37,859 nucleotides of DNA from contig JAKIUE010000009.1 in NCBI GenBank assembly GCA_021647715.1, forward strand, positions 1 to 37,859, in the 5' to 3' direction. Below the pieces are notes generated by a model. It searched no databases. It had not been told where the DNA came from and saw nothing but the letters and a program-made list of their open reading frames with translations. This DNA comes from Sulfurovum sp. GTDB lineage: Bacteria > Campylobacterota > Campylobacteria > Campylobacterales > Sulfurovaceae. The translations under genes and the position numbers were made by a program. This document shows, in pieces, positions 7,338 through 15,785 of this stretch; position 1 is the first letter of the stretch; every line of letters starts with the position of its first letter.

Positions 7338-7799
7338 ATGCAACAACTATGTCACTGCAAATCAAATAAAGCATTTTCACAATGTTGTGAACGATTTTTA
7401 CGTGTACATGAAGTTCCTAATACAGCTTTGGAGCTTATGCGGTCACGTTACTCTGCGTATTGTTTAGGAGATGTAAACTATTTGCAGGCTACCACCCATG
7501 ACCACACATGGAGAGATGAAGAGCTAAAGTTCATACAAGACTGGGCTGACAATAGTTTTTGGCAGCATCTTGAGGTAATTCAAAGTTCTGAGGAAATGGT
7601 GGAGTTTAAAGCCTATTATATCTTTGAAAGTAAGCAGCATATGCACCATGAGAAGTCTAGCTTTTTGAAGGTGGGTGACATGTGGAAGTATGTTGATGGT
7701 GAGGTGTTTGAGGATAAGGTAGAGTTTTTGCGTAACAGTCCGTGTATATGTGGTAGTGGAGACAAATATAAGCGTTGTTGTTTTAAGAAACTCAAATAA
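7338..7799 (+). CDS. ychJ: YchJ-family protein with two SEC-C motifs
   Basis: A 153-aa protein with zinc-binding SEC-C motifs at both ends: CHC plus CC in the first 17 residues and CICGSGDKYKRCC at about 136-148. Between them is the NTF2-like middle part with the family segment LMRSRYSAYCLGDVNYL. Length and order match the YchJ/UPF0225 family. SEC-C motifs are known from SecA, where they bind zinc and SecB, but YchJ's role is not settled. It is preceded by AAAGGAATAGG and ends 6 nt before the convergent glycosyltransferase stop. Confidence 0.88.
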   Translation: MQQLCHCKSNKAFSQCCERFLRVHEVPNTALELMRSRYSAYCLGDVNYLQATTHDHTWRDEELKFIQDWADNSFWQHLEVIQSSEEMVEFKAYYIFESKQHMHHEKSSFLKVGDMWKYVDGEVFEDKVEFLRNSPCICGSGDKYKRCCFKKLK

Positions 7800-7805
7800 G
7801 TTGTT

Positions 7806-9038
7806 CTATGTTTTATCTTTGTTTTTTTCTGCTATCCATTGAGACATGTATTTTGTACTCATCATGCTGTGGTGTTTTAGCATGGCTCCTGTGAAGTTAT
7901 GTAATCGGTGTGCTTCGAGATTTTCTTCTACTTCCTTTATCTTTTTTATGAACGACTCCCCTAAAAATTTCTCATCATAGTGAGCATGTAAAAGGGTAGT
8001 GCCATGCTTTTGTGCTTGATGCCATGCATCTTCATCACTATAGAGTTTGATAGCAGCTTGTACAAAGGTTTCTATTTCATCGGCTATGACACCAGCCCAA
8101 GGTTCATCTTTTTTATGCATGCCTTCACTGCCTAGAGATGTGGTGATGCTAGGTGTTTGGACTATCATTGCATCTAGGAGTTTCCCTTTTATGCCTGCAC
8201 CAAAACGTATGGGTGCTAGACAGATGCGTGTATCTTCCATGACAGTTAAAGCATCTTCTGCCCATCCTTTGATGTGGAATCCTGTTTTAGGGTTGTGAAG
8301 TGCAGTGGCTTTGGGAGGAGGGTAGGCACCATAGATATGTAGTTGGGCTTGTGGTAGTGCTTTACGAATATGTGGCCATATTTTCTGTAAGTATAAAACC
8401 ATATCCCAGTTAGGAGCATGTCTGAAGTTACCTATAGAGATGAAGTGTTGTCGTTGGTTAAACGTTTTTGTTTTTTTGGGAAATTCAGACAAGTTTAGCA
8501 TAAAGGGCAGATGATGAAGTAAAGAACTATTGATATGAAATGTTTTTTCAAGTAATTCCATCTCATAACTGGAGATGATAAGTGAAATGTCTGAGCGTAA
8601 AATACTGGCAATCTCACGTTTGGCTAGATCTGAATATAAATCTTTTTGGGTCATGGGACGGTTTGCTTTATGGGCTTGATGCCTAGCGTGACGTAGGCAC
8701 TGTAAGTCTTCTGTGTCTAGTATCTTTAGGGCTTCTGGACAGTTCTTTTCGACTCTCCAGCCAAACTGTTCTTCCATCATGAAGCGGTCAAAAAGTACGA
8801 TATCGGGTGCATAGTTTTTGATATAGGTATCAAAACTGTCACAGTTTAAAGTGATGCTTTGTGTACTTATGCCTTCGTTTTCTAAGTTTATGGCATGTTC
8901 AGATGTTTGTGCAGGTGTTGAAAATTCTACTTGCCAATTTTGCTTTTTAAAAAGTCTTAAAATGGACATCATATGCGAACCTGCAGCTGATGAATTGGGT
9001 TCTGGCCATACGTAGCCTATGATTAGGATTTTTTTCAT
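7806..9038 (-). CDS. Glycosyltransferase, GT4-like
   Basis: A 410-aa cytoplasmic protein with a two-Rossmann layout. The N-terminal domain starts MKKILIIGYVWPEPNSSAAG with the early small-residue loop of GT-B enzymes; the C-terminal domain has FISIGNFRHAPN (about 205), LHIYGAYPP (about 238) and PIRFGAGIKGKLLDAM (about 277), where the sugar-nucleotide site lies in GT4 enzymes. Donor and acceptor cannot be told from sequence. It stands alone, convergent with the YchJ-type gene and divergent from dnaE, so no carbohydrate locus surrounds it. The 155-nt gap to dnaE holds only A/T-rich promoter-like DNA. Confidence 0.78.
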   Translation of the reverse strand: MKKILIIGYVWPEPNSSAAGSHMMSILRLFKKQNWQVEFSTPAQTSEHAINLENEGISTQSITLNCDSFDTYIKNYAPDIVLFDRFMMEEQFGWRVEKNCPEALKILDTEDLQCLRHARHQAHKANRPMTQKDLYSDLAKREIASILRSDISLIISSYEMELLEKTFHINSSLLHHLPFMLNLSEFPKKTKTFNQRQHFISIGNFRHAPNWDMVLYLQKIWPHIRKALPQAQLHIYGAYPPPKATALHNPKTGFHIKGWAEDALTVMEDTRICLAPIRFGAGIKGKLLDAMIVQTPSITTSLGSEGMHKKDEPWAGVIADEIETFVQAAIKLYSDEDAWHQAQKHGTTLLHAHYDEKFLGESFIKKIKEVEENLEAHRLHNFTGAMLKHHSMMSTKYMSQWIAEKNKDKT

Positions 9039-9193
9039 TTATATACTGTAGAAAAAGTGTGATATTTCATATATTACTCGCTTGTAATTTTAATTTCATT
9101 AGAATATAAATTATAACCAAAATATTCAATTAAATTTTATCTAATCTTTGTTATATTGGAAGCATTTTTTACGAAAATAGCAAAAGGTTATGC

Positions 9194-12100
9194 ATGTCTG
9201 AAGAACCAAAAAATATTCCACAGTTTACCCACCTCCACCTACACACTGAGTACTCCATGCTTGATGGGGCAAACAAGATAAAAGTGCTAGCAACAAAAAT
9301 AAAAGAGCAGGGTATGACATCTGTGGCGATGACAGATCATGGGAACCTTTTTGGATGTATTGATTTTTATAATACGATGAAAAAAGAGGGTATCAAGCCC
9401 ATCATTGGCATGGAAGCATATGTACATAACCAAGATGAACTTGATGATAAGTCAGTACGTCAGCGTTTTCACCTTTGTCTGTATGCGAAAAATGATGTAG
9501 GTTACAAAAACTTGATGTATCTAAGTTCACAAGCGTATATAAAAGGGTTTTACTACTATCCACGAATCAACTGGGAGTTGCTTAAAAATAACTGTGAAGG
9601 GCTTATTTGTTCAAGTGCATGTTTGCAAGGTGAGATTAACTGGCAGTTGAACCTTAGTGAACGAAATATTAAGTTTGGTGCGAAGGGTTATGAAGAAGCT
9701 AAAAAAGTTGCCTTACGCTACAAAGAAGTCTTTGGTGATGACTTCTATTTAGAGCTTATGCGTCATGGTATAGGTGATCAACACCGTATAGACAAACAAA
9801 TCATACAAATTTCACAAGAAACTGGCATTAAGATAGTGGCTACGAATGATACGCACTATACCGAACAAAAAGATGCTGATGCACATGAGGCGTTTATGTG
9901 TATCGCGATGAACAAACTCTATGATGACCCAAACCGTATGCGTCACTCTGTACATGAGTTTTACGTGAAATCACCAGAGCAGATGGCAGCACTTTTTGCA
10001 GACATCCCTGAGGCACTAGAAGCTACCCAAGAGATAGCTGATAAATGTAATTTAGAGATAAAACTAGGAGATCCAACGCCACCTAACTTTAAATTTGCCA
10101 GAGAGAGAGCTAAAGAATCTGGTATTGAGCTTCCTCATCCTGATGTAGAGTACTCTTTAGAAAACGATATTGTGTTATTTGTAGAAGAGTCTAAACGGGG
10201 GCTAGAAAAACGTCTCAAGATTGTACCTGAGGAAAAGCACCAAGAGTATAGAGATAGACTGCAAGTAGAGATGGATATTATTAACTCTATGAAGTTCCCT
10301 GGGTATATGCTCATCGTTTGGGACTTTGTAGATGCTGCAAAGCAGATGGGGATTCCTGTAGGGCCTGGGCGTGGGTCGGCTGCTGGTTCATTGGTAGCAT
10401 ATTCACTAGGTATCACAGATATAGACCCTATGCCTTATGGATTACTCTTTGAGAGATTTCTAAATCCTGAACGTATATCTATGCCAGATATCGATATGGA
10501 TTTTTGTCAAGCACGTCGTCAAGAGATACTCGACTACGTAGTAGACAAATATGGACGTGTGAATGTGGCGCAGATTATTACCTTTGGTAAGCTTCTTGCT
10601 AAAGGAGTCATTCGTGATGTAGCACGTGTCCTTGATATGCCTTACTCCAAGGCTGACGCAATGGCGAAACTTATACCTGATGAACTTGGTATTGACCTTA
10701 AGGGTTCGTATGAAAAAGAACCAAAGATTAAAGAACTTTTAGAGTCTGATCCTCAAGCTAAACGTACATGGGAGTATGCATTGGCACTTGAGGGTTTGAA
10801 TCGTAATGCGGGGACACATGCTGCAGGTGTGGTAATAAGCAACGAGCCTTTATGGGAAAAAACACCACTGTTTAAACCTACAGGGCTTGATACACTTGCA
10901 ACACAGTATTCAGGTAAATATGTGGAAGATGTGGATCTTATAAAGTTTGACTTTCTTGGACTTAAAACACTGACAGTTATCGAAGAAGCATTACAATTGG
11001 TTGAGCGTAGATACGGTAAACGTATCAACTTCGTAGAAGAGAATATTGAAGATAAAGAAGTCTACGAGTACATAGGTACAGGTGAGACGCTGGGAATATT
11101 CCAGATAGAATCTGCAGGCATGCAAGACTTGGCTAAAAAACTTAAGCCAAATGGCTTTGAGGATGTGATTGCGATGATTGCTCTCTATCGTCCTGGACCT
11201 ATGGAGTCAGGGATGCTAGATGATTTCGTAGAGCGTAAACATGGACGTCAAAAAATCACTTATGACTTCCCAGAACTTGAACCTATACTTAAACCTACCT
11301 ATGGAGTGATTGTCTATCAAGAACAGGTTATGCAAATAGTGCAGACTATCGGTGGATTTAGTCTGGGTGATGCAGACTTGGTACGTAGGGCTATGGGTAA
11401 AAAGATTAAAGAGGAGATGGACAAACTCCAAGGTGAGTTTGTTGATGGTGCAGAGAAAAAAGGTTTTGACAGACAAAAGGCTTTTGATTTGTTTGATCTT
11501 ATTGTAAAGTTTGCTGGGTATGGATTTAACAAATCACACTCTGCTGCATATGCGATGATTACCTTTTATACTTCATACCTCAAATACTACTACCCTACAG
11601 AGTTTATGGCAGCTATCTTGACGTTAGAAAAAAATAATACAGATAAAGTGGTACGTTATGTAGATGAGGTAAAACGTATGGGTATGAAACTCTTGCCACC
11701 AGATATCAATAAATCAGGACTTGTCTTTGAAGCACGTAACATTGATGGTGAAGAGGTCGTTATGTTTGGTATGGGTGCACTCAAAGGGGCAGGGGATATT
11801 GCGATTAATAGTATGCTTGAGGCCAGAGGTGAGGGTGAATTTAAAGATATATCTGATTTTGTCTCTAGGATAGACTCGAGTAAAGTCAATAAAAGAGTCA
11901 TTGAAACTTTGGCTAAGGCAGGGGCATTTGATAGTTTTGGATACAGCCGTAAAGCGGTGCTTTCACAGATAGATGACATTATAGATATGGCTAAAAAAGC
12001 AGGGGATGCAAAGAAGCAAGCAGTCAACTCTTTGTGGGGTGATGATGAAGAGATGACTACTGTAACGCTAGAACTCAGCGATATGAAAGAGTTTGAAGAT

Positions 12101-12760
12101 ATGGAAATTTTAGAGATGGAAAAAGAGTCTCTAGGTTTTTATGTATCAGGACACCCACTAGATAAATACCGTGAACAGCTCGATGGTATTAACTATACAC
12201 TAAGCTCTGAGATAGACGATTTAGCGGATGGCTCTCAGGCGATGTTTATAGGAAAGATAGAAAACATTACAGAAAAGATATCTAAAAAGGGTAATAAGTT
12301 TGGTATAGCCAATATCATGGACTTACATGGGAACATTGAGCTTATGCTTTTTGAGAACCGTCTTAAAGAGCTGGATGAAGACTTTGACCTTACTAAACCC
12401 ATAGCCTTTAAAGTCAAGATTACCAAAGATGGTGATTTTACGCGTATGAACATTATGAAAATATCTAATATTAAAGATGCTAAAAAAACCAAAGTAAAAG
12501 TAGAAAAAGAGGTCAAACATATACCTGAACCAGAACAACCGCCACTTATACTAGCATTGAATCTTATGCCCGATTCTAAGACTGTGGAGGAGTTGATGTG
12601 TCTAGTAGAACGTCACCCAGGTAAACGTCCACTTGAACTGCATATTAAGTCTAAACTAGCAGATGTGATTATAGAGAGTAAATTTAAGGTGAGTGAACTT
12701 ATACTTGAAGAGGCAAAAGAGTTGGGTGTTTTTTTAGAAGAGCGTTTAGTTGTTAGCTAA
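9194..12760 (+). CDS. dnaE: DNA polymerase III alpha subunit
   Basis: A 1188-aa replicative polymerase subunit of normal length. The N-terminal PHP domain shows HLHTEYSMLDG (about 14), MTDHGNLFG and NDTHY. The palm carries GPGRGSAAGS and PDIDMDF with catalytic Asp432 and Asp434. YQEQVMQI, the fingers motif GYGFNKSHSAAYA, helix-hairpin-helix and an OB fold (about 985-1060) follow. AAAAGG lies 6 nt before the ATG. It is transcribed alone. Confidence 0.97.
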   Translation: MSEEPKNIPQFTHLHLHTEYSMLDGANKIKVLATKIKEQGMTSVAMTDHGNLFGCIDFYNTMKKEGIKPIIGMEAYVHNQDELDDKSVRQRFHLCLYAKNDVGYKNLMYLSSQAYIKGFYYYPRINWELLKNNCEGLICSSACLQGEINWQLNLSERNIKFGAKGYEEAKKVALRYKEVFGDDFYLELMRHGIGDQHRIDKQIIQISQETGIKIVATNDTHYTEQKDADAHEAFMCIAMNKLYDDPNRMRHSVHEFYVKSPEQMAALFADIPEALEATQEIADKCNLEIKLGDPTPPNFKFARERAKESGIELPHPDVEYSLENDIVLFVEESKRGLEKRLKIVPEEKHQEYRDRLQVEMDIINSMKFPGYMLIVWDFVDAAKQMGIPVGPGRGSAAGSLVAYSLGITDIDPMPYGLLFERFLNPERISMPDIDMDFCQARRQEILDYVVDKYGRVNVAQIITFGKLLAKGVIRDVARVLDMPYSKADAMAKLIPDELGIDLKGSYEKEPKIKELLESDPQAKRTWEYALALEGLNRNAGTHAAGVVISNEPLWEKTPLFKPTGLDTLATQYSGKYVEDVDLIKFDFLGLKTLTVIEEALQLVERRYGKRINFVEENIEDKEVYEYIGTGETLGIFQIESAGMQDLAKKLKPNGFEDVIAMIALYRPGPMESGMLDDFVERKHGRQKITYDFPELEPILKPTYGVIVYQEQVMQIVQTIGGFSLGDADLVRRAMGKKIKEEMDKLQGEFVDGAEKKGFDRQKAFDLFDLIVKFAGYGFNKSHSAAYAMITFYTSYLKYYYPTEFMAAILTLEKNNTDKVVRYVDEVKRMGMKLLPPDINKSGLVFEARNIDGEEVVMFGMGALKGAGDIAINSMLEARGEGEFKDISDFVSRIDSSKVNKRVIETLAKAGAFDSFGYSRKAVLSQIDDIIDMAKKAGDAKKQAVNSLWGDDEEMTTVTLELSDMKEFEDMEILEMEKESLGFYVSGHPLDKYREQLDGINYTLSSEIDDLADGSQAMFIGKIENITEKISKKGNKFGIANIMDLHGNIELMLFENRLKELDEDFDLTKPIAFKVKITKDGDFTRMNIMKISNIKDAKKTKVKVEKEVKHIPEPEQPPLILALNLMPDSKTVEELMCLVERHPGKRPLELHIKSKLADVIIESKFKVSELILEEAKELGVFLEERLVVS

Positions 12761-12796
12761 AATTCATCAATTAAACTCAATTTTATATAGAAATCT

Positions 12797-12802
12797 TATA
12801 AT
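12797..12802 (+). promoter_or_regulatory. -10 element upstream of membrane DUF302-like gene
   Basis: TATAAT lies 27 nt before the start codon in the short gap after dnaE, in the context CTTATAATGCTAA. It fits an independent promoter for the 12830-13426 gene, whose ribosome site is AAGGAG at 12819-12824. Confidence 0.5.
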
Positions 12803-12829
12803 GCTAACTTATTAAATCAAGGAGATACA

Positions 12830-13426
12830 ATGAAATTAATTAAAGGTTTACTCACACTTATTGGGTTTATAGTCATAGTAGCAGGGATAATAGGGGCTGT
12901 AATGTTTGGCTCTAAAATAGCAAAACTTGATTCTCAGGCATTACCAGAATACATGAAAATGTTTGATAAAGTTTTAACTACTGGTGATCCAGCAAAAGGT
13001 ATGGTACATAGAGTAAAAATGGTGATACCAGAAGGCATGACAAAAGAAGAAGCTTTTGAAAATGCTATAGAGATTATGGATGAAGTAGGCGAAGAGTATG
13101 GGCTTGCAATGGTTGACTCTAAAACAATGCCAAGAGGTGGTAAGACATTTAGTGACGGTGGATTATTGACGCATATTCGTTCTTACTGTTCTCCACATAT
13201 TGCAGATAAATTCTTATCACACTCAGGTGAATTTATAGGATTTATGCCTTGTAGAATTGGTATCATAGAAGAGCCAAATGGTGATATTTATGTATATACA
13301 ATGGGCTTAGAACTTATGATAAATGGTGGGTATCCTTTACCTGATGAGCTTCTTACTCTTGCAAATGAAGTGAAAAAGGGAATGTACGCAATGATGAATA
13401 AAGGTGCAGCACTCGAAGACGAATAA
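12830..13426 (+). CDS. Membrane-anchored single DUF302-like protein
   Basis: A 198-aa protein with one N-terminal membrane helix (about residues 8-27), so a signal anchor with the rest in the periplasm. The soluble part resembles the second, cysteine-bearing part of the longer DUF302-like proteins: Cys120 (RSYC) and Cys141 (FMPC) are spaced 21 apart, followed by paired strands (IGIIEEPNGDIYVYTMG) equivalent to the MYMYIQKDTNKLVVGM stretch at 5385-6407. It has its own TATAAT, a good ribosome site and a strong terminator, so it is a single-gene unit between dnaE and the 651-aa paralogue. Confidence 0.78.
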   Translation: MKLIKGLLTLIGFIVIVAGIIGAVMFGSKIAKLDSQALPEYMKMFDKVLTTGDPAKGMVHRVKMVIPEGMTKEEAFENAIEIMDEVGEEYGLAMVDSKTMPRGGKTFSDGGLLTHIRSYCSPHIADKFLSHSGEFIGFMPCRIGIIEEPNGDIYVYTMGLELMINGGYPLPDELLTLANEVKKGMYAMMNKGAALEDE

Positions 13427-13436
13427 TTTATACATT

Positions 13437-13465
13437 AAGTCTTTTCTTTAATAAAGAGAAGACTT
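13437..13465 (+). terminator. Intrinsic terminator
   Basis: AAGTCTTTTCTTT and AAAGAGAAGACTT pair over 13 positions with one G-U wobble, starting 11 nt after the stop of the DUF302-like gene, and are followed by TTCCTCTC. The rest of the 210-nt gap up to 13637 is A/T-rich with a small AATAAT/ATTATT palindrome and no gene. Confidence 0.75.
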
Positions 13466-13636
13466 TTCCTCTCAATAATCATTACACTTTACTCTTACAA
13501 TCATTTAATGCTTCATCTTCATATACAAAATTTACACACTTCTATCAAATAATAAATATTATTGATGCTTATTCTATATGTTCTTAATTAGAATAGGATA
13601 AGATAATTAATCTAGTAATCAAAATAGGGGAATAAA

Positions 13637-15592
13637 ATGAGATATTATAAAATAATTTATTTAGTATTGATAAGTATGGTGTTTGTTCAAGCTAAAGAGG
13701 TAAACTCAAATATGGCTGATGTATTACTTACAACAGAGTTACAAGGTTCTGGTGGTAATAAAGAAAAAGCGATAGATGCATTGGTAAAAAAACTTGATAC
13801 TATAGGGTATTCAACAGTCTCAGCAAATAAAAATATACAAGTACATTATTATAATAAATTTCAAGAAAAGAATGTAGAGATGCTCTCTTTCTTTTCTATG
13901 GTGAATAAAGATAAAATAAGACCTCTTCTCCTTGCTAATCCTAACTTTGGTGCGTATGCACCTTTTAATTTTTTAGTTTACAAAACGTTAGATAGACAAA
14001 ATGATGACAATACTTGGTATGGACATCTTGATGCTACAACGATGCTTGACATCATGGGTATAGCAGATGAAAATAATAGAAAGTCATTTAAGTCAATGGT
14101 GCAGTCGTTAGATAGTATGGTAAATAAAGAGATGACTCCAGCATTAAGTAAAAGATTTGAGCATACAAAACCACTACCTACAAATGGTTTGACTAAGTTA
14201 GTGATGAAGTTTGAAAAAACAGATGATTTAGAAACCTTTGTTGAAGATTTTATAGCAGATCATGATGGACGTTTTGCGCAACATGAGTTTATCATTGCAG
14301 GTTTTATAGACTTTAAATTTGAGTATGATGATATGGATTTAGATTTTGACAAGTATGATGCATACTGGGTTTCTCAACTATGCCATTTTAAATTTTCAAA
14401 TGCAATCTTTAATAGAGGCATCCCTGAAGCAGGGGTCTTTGCCCCATGTTCGGTTTATTTTTATATTCCTAAAGGGACAAATGAATTACATGTGGGTTAT
14501 GCAAGTGTAGACAACTGGGTAAATGCGCTTAATTTTAGAGATCAAAGACGTATAGACTACATGAAGGCTATAGATTCGGAAGTGGTATCTATATTTGAAG
14601 AGATGGGTTTTGTACGAGAAAGTCAAAATACTTCTTCGAAAAAAGATATGCACACAGAAGTAGATACACTCAAAGAAGAACTAGCAAAAGTAAAAGCAGA
14701 ATTGGCATTATTAACAAAAGGAAAAGAGACTAAGAAGGTATCTATACCCAAAGAAAAGACTATAAAAAAAGAAAGAACTATAGAAAAAGAAAAGCAAGTC
14801 TCCACTGCTAAAATTCATAAAAAAACATTTAAAACTGCAAAATATGTTATAGGGACAACAGCACCTAAAGCTATGTCAGCTTACTATGCGGCAGAAGCAC
14901 AAGATGTAGAGAATGTGAAGAAAAAACTTGAAAGCAATGGGTTCAAAATACTTTCAGTCATCGAGCCACTTGAAGGACATACTGTCTTAAGTGTTACGAA
15001 TAAGGAACTACAAGAGACTAATACATTCATGGCTGTACTTAATATGCATATTGATTTAAAAAATGAAATACGTGTACAAAACCCATCTTACCTAGGGGCA
15101 GCGTATCTTCAGAAAAATTATAAATATGGTCAGTTTAATCAAACACTTAAATCATTACAGAGTGTTTTAGGTAATTTGTACGAAGTAAAAGATGCATATG
15201 ATACTGAATCATTAGGAAATTTCCAATTTATGATGGGTATGCCTTATTTTGATGATACAATGGAAATAATAGAAGGAAAAAACCTTGAAACAAAAGTGAT
15301 GGGTGACAAATCAAAAAAATATGTTGCATATACACTAAAATTACCTAATGGTTCTATGCTAGTAGGACATAAACTTAAAAAAAGAACCAATGCTTTTCTT
15401 ACAAAAATTTCTGCGGAAAGGAATACAAACTTATTACCTTACCAATCACTTATCTATCAAGATAAAGTGGTTATCTTAGATCCTAAATATTATTTAGCAC
15501 TTGCATTGCCTCTTTTAGAAATGACCGATTTTATGAAAATTGCATCAGCACCTGGAGATATAGAAAAAGATATAAAAAGAGCATATAAATAA
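13637..15592 (+). CDS. Long exported DUF302-like protein with extra C-terminal domain
   Basis: A 651-aa protein with a signal peptide (ending VQA, residue 19). Residues about 28-325 match the 5385-6407 protein, with Cys249 (QLCH) and Cys271 (FAPC) and the APFNFLVY segment. Residues about 335-400 are a charged coiled coil (EVDTLKEELAKVKAELALL) and Lys-rich linker. Residues about 402-651 form a second domain that matches the C-terminal part of the 1-1835 lipoprotein (compare MSAYYAAEAQDVENVKKKL with VSAYLRGALISVEKAKELL). An AGGGGAA ribosome site precedes the ATG. The function is unknown; the protein is probably a periplasmic scaffold or binding protein. Confidence 0.82.
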   Translation: MRYYKIIYLVLISMVFVQAKEVNSNMADVLLTTELQGSGGNKEKAIDALVKKLDTIGYSTVSANKNIQVHYYNKFQEKNVEMLSFFSMVNKDKIRPLLLANPNFGAYAPFNFLVYKTLDRQNDDNTWYGHLDATTMLDIMGIADENNRKSFKSMVQSLDSMVNKEMTPALSKRFEHTKPLPTNGLTKLVMKFEKTDDLETFVEDFIADHDGRFAQHEFIIAGFIDFKFEYDDMDLDFDKYDAYWVSQLCHFKFSNAIFNRGIPEAGVFAPCSVYFYIPKGTNELHVGYASVDNWVNALNFRDQRRIDYMKAIDSEVVSIFEEMGFVRESQNTSSKKDMHTEVDTLKEELAKVKAELALLTKGKETKKVSIPKEKTIKKERTIEKEKQVSTAKIHKKTFKTAKYVIGTTAPKAMSAYYAAEAQDVENVKKKLESNGFKILSVIEPLEGHTVLSVTNKELQETNTFMAVLNMHIDLKNEIRVQNPSYLGAAYLQKNYKYGQFNQTLKSLQSVLGNLYEVKDAYDTESLGNFQFMMGMPYFDDTMEIIEGKNLETKVMGDKSKKYVAYTLKLPNGSMLVGHKLKKRTNAFLTKISAERNTNLLPYQSLIYQDKVVILDPKYYLALALPLLEMTDFMKIASAPGDIEKDIKRAYK

Positions 15593-15673
15593 GAATTTAT
15601 AGCACATGATTATCTATAATGCTTAAAGTATTTACAACATAAATAGATCTATGTAATGCTTCATGTGTAAGAT

Positions 15674-15710
15674 AGAAACATCTAGAGAATATATACTTTA
15701 TTATGTTTCT
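15674..15710 (+). other. Hairpin in the icd upstream gap
   Basis: AGAAACAT and ATGTTTCT form a perfect 8-bp stem around a 21-nt loop, followed by CTTTTC. It may be a weak terminator of the DUF302-like gene or part of the icd leader; a TATAAT at 15615-15620 lies upstream of it and a TATACT at 15692-15697 inside it. Confidence 0.35.
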
Positions 15711-15785
15711 CTTTTCAAGATTTTAAAACAAAACAAGTGTTACTATCTGCGTACAAGAAAATAAAAAAATTTCAAGGAATATTTA

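Noticed and set aside
7806-9038. Part of a surface polysaccharide or defence island
   Set aside because: Only one glycosyltransferase is present, between housekeeping genes, with no other sugar or defence genes.
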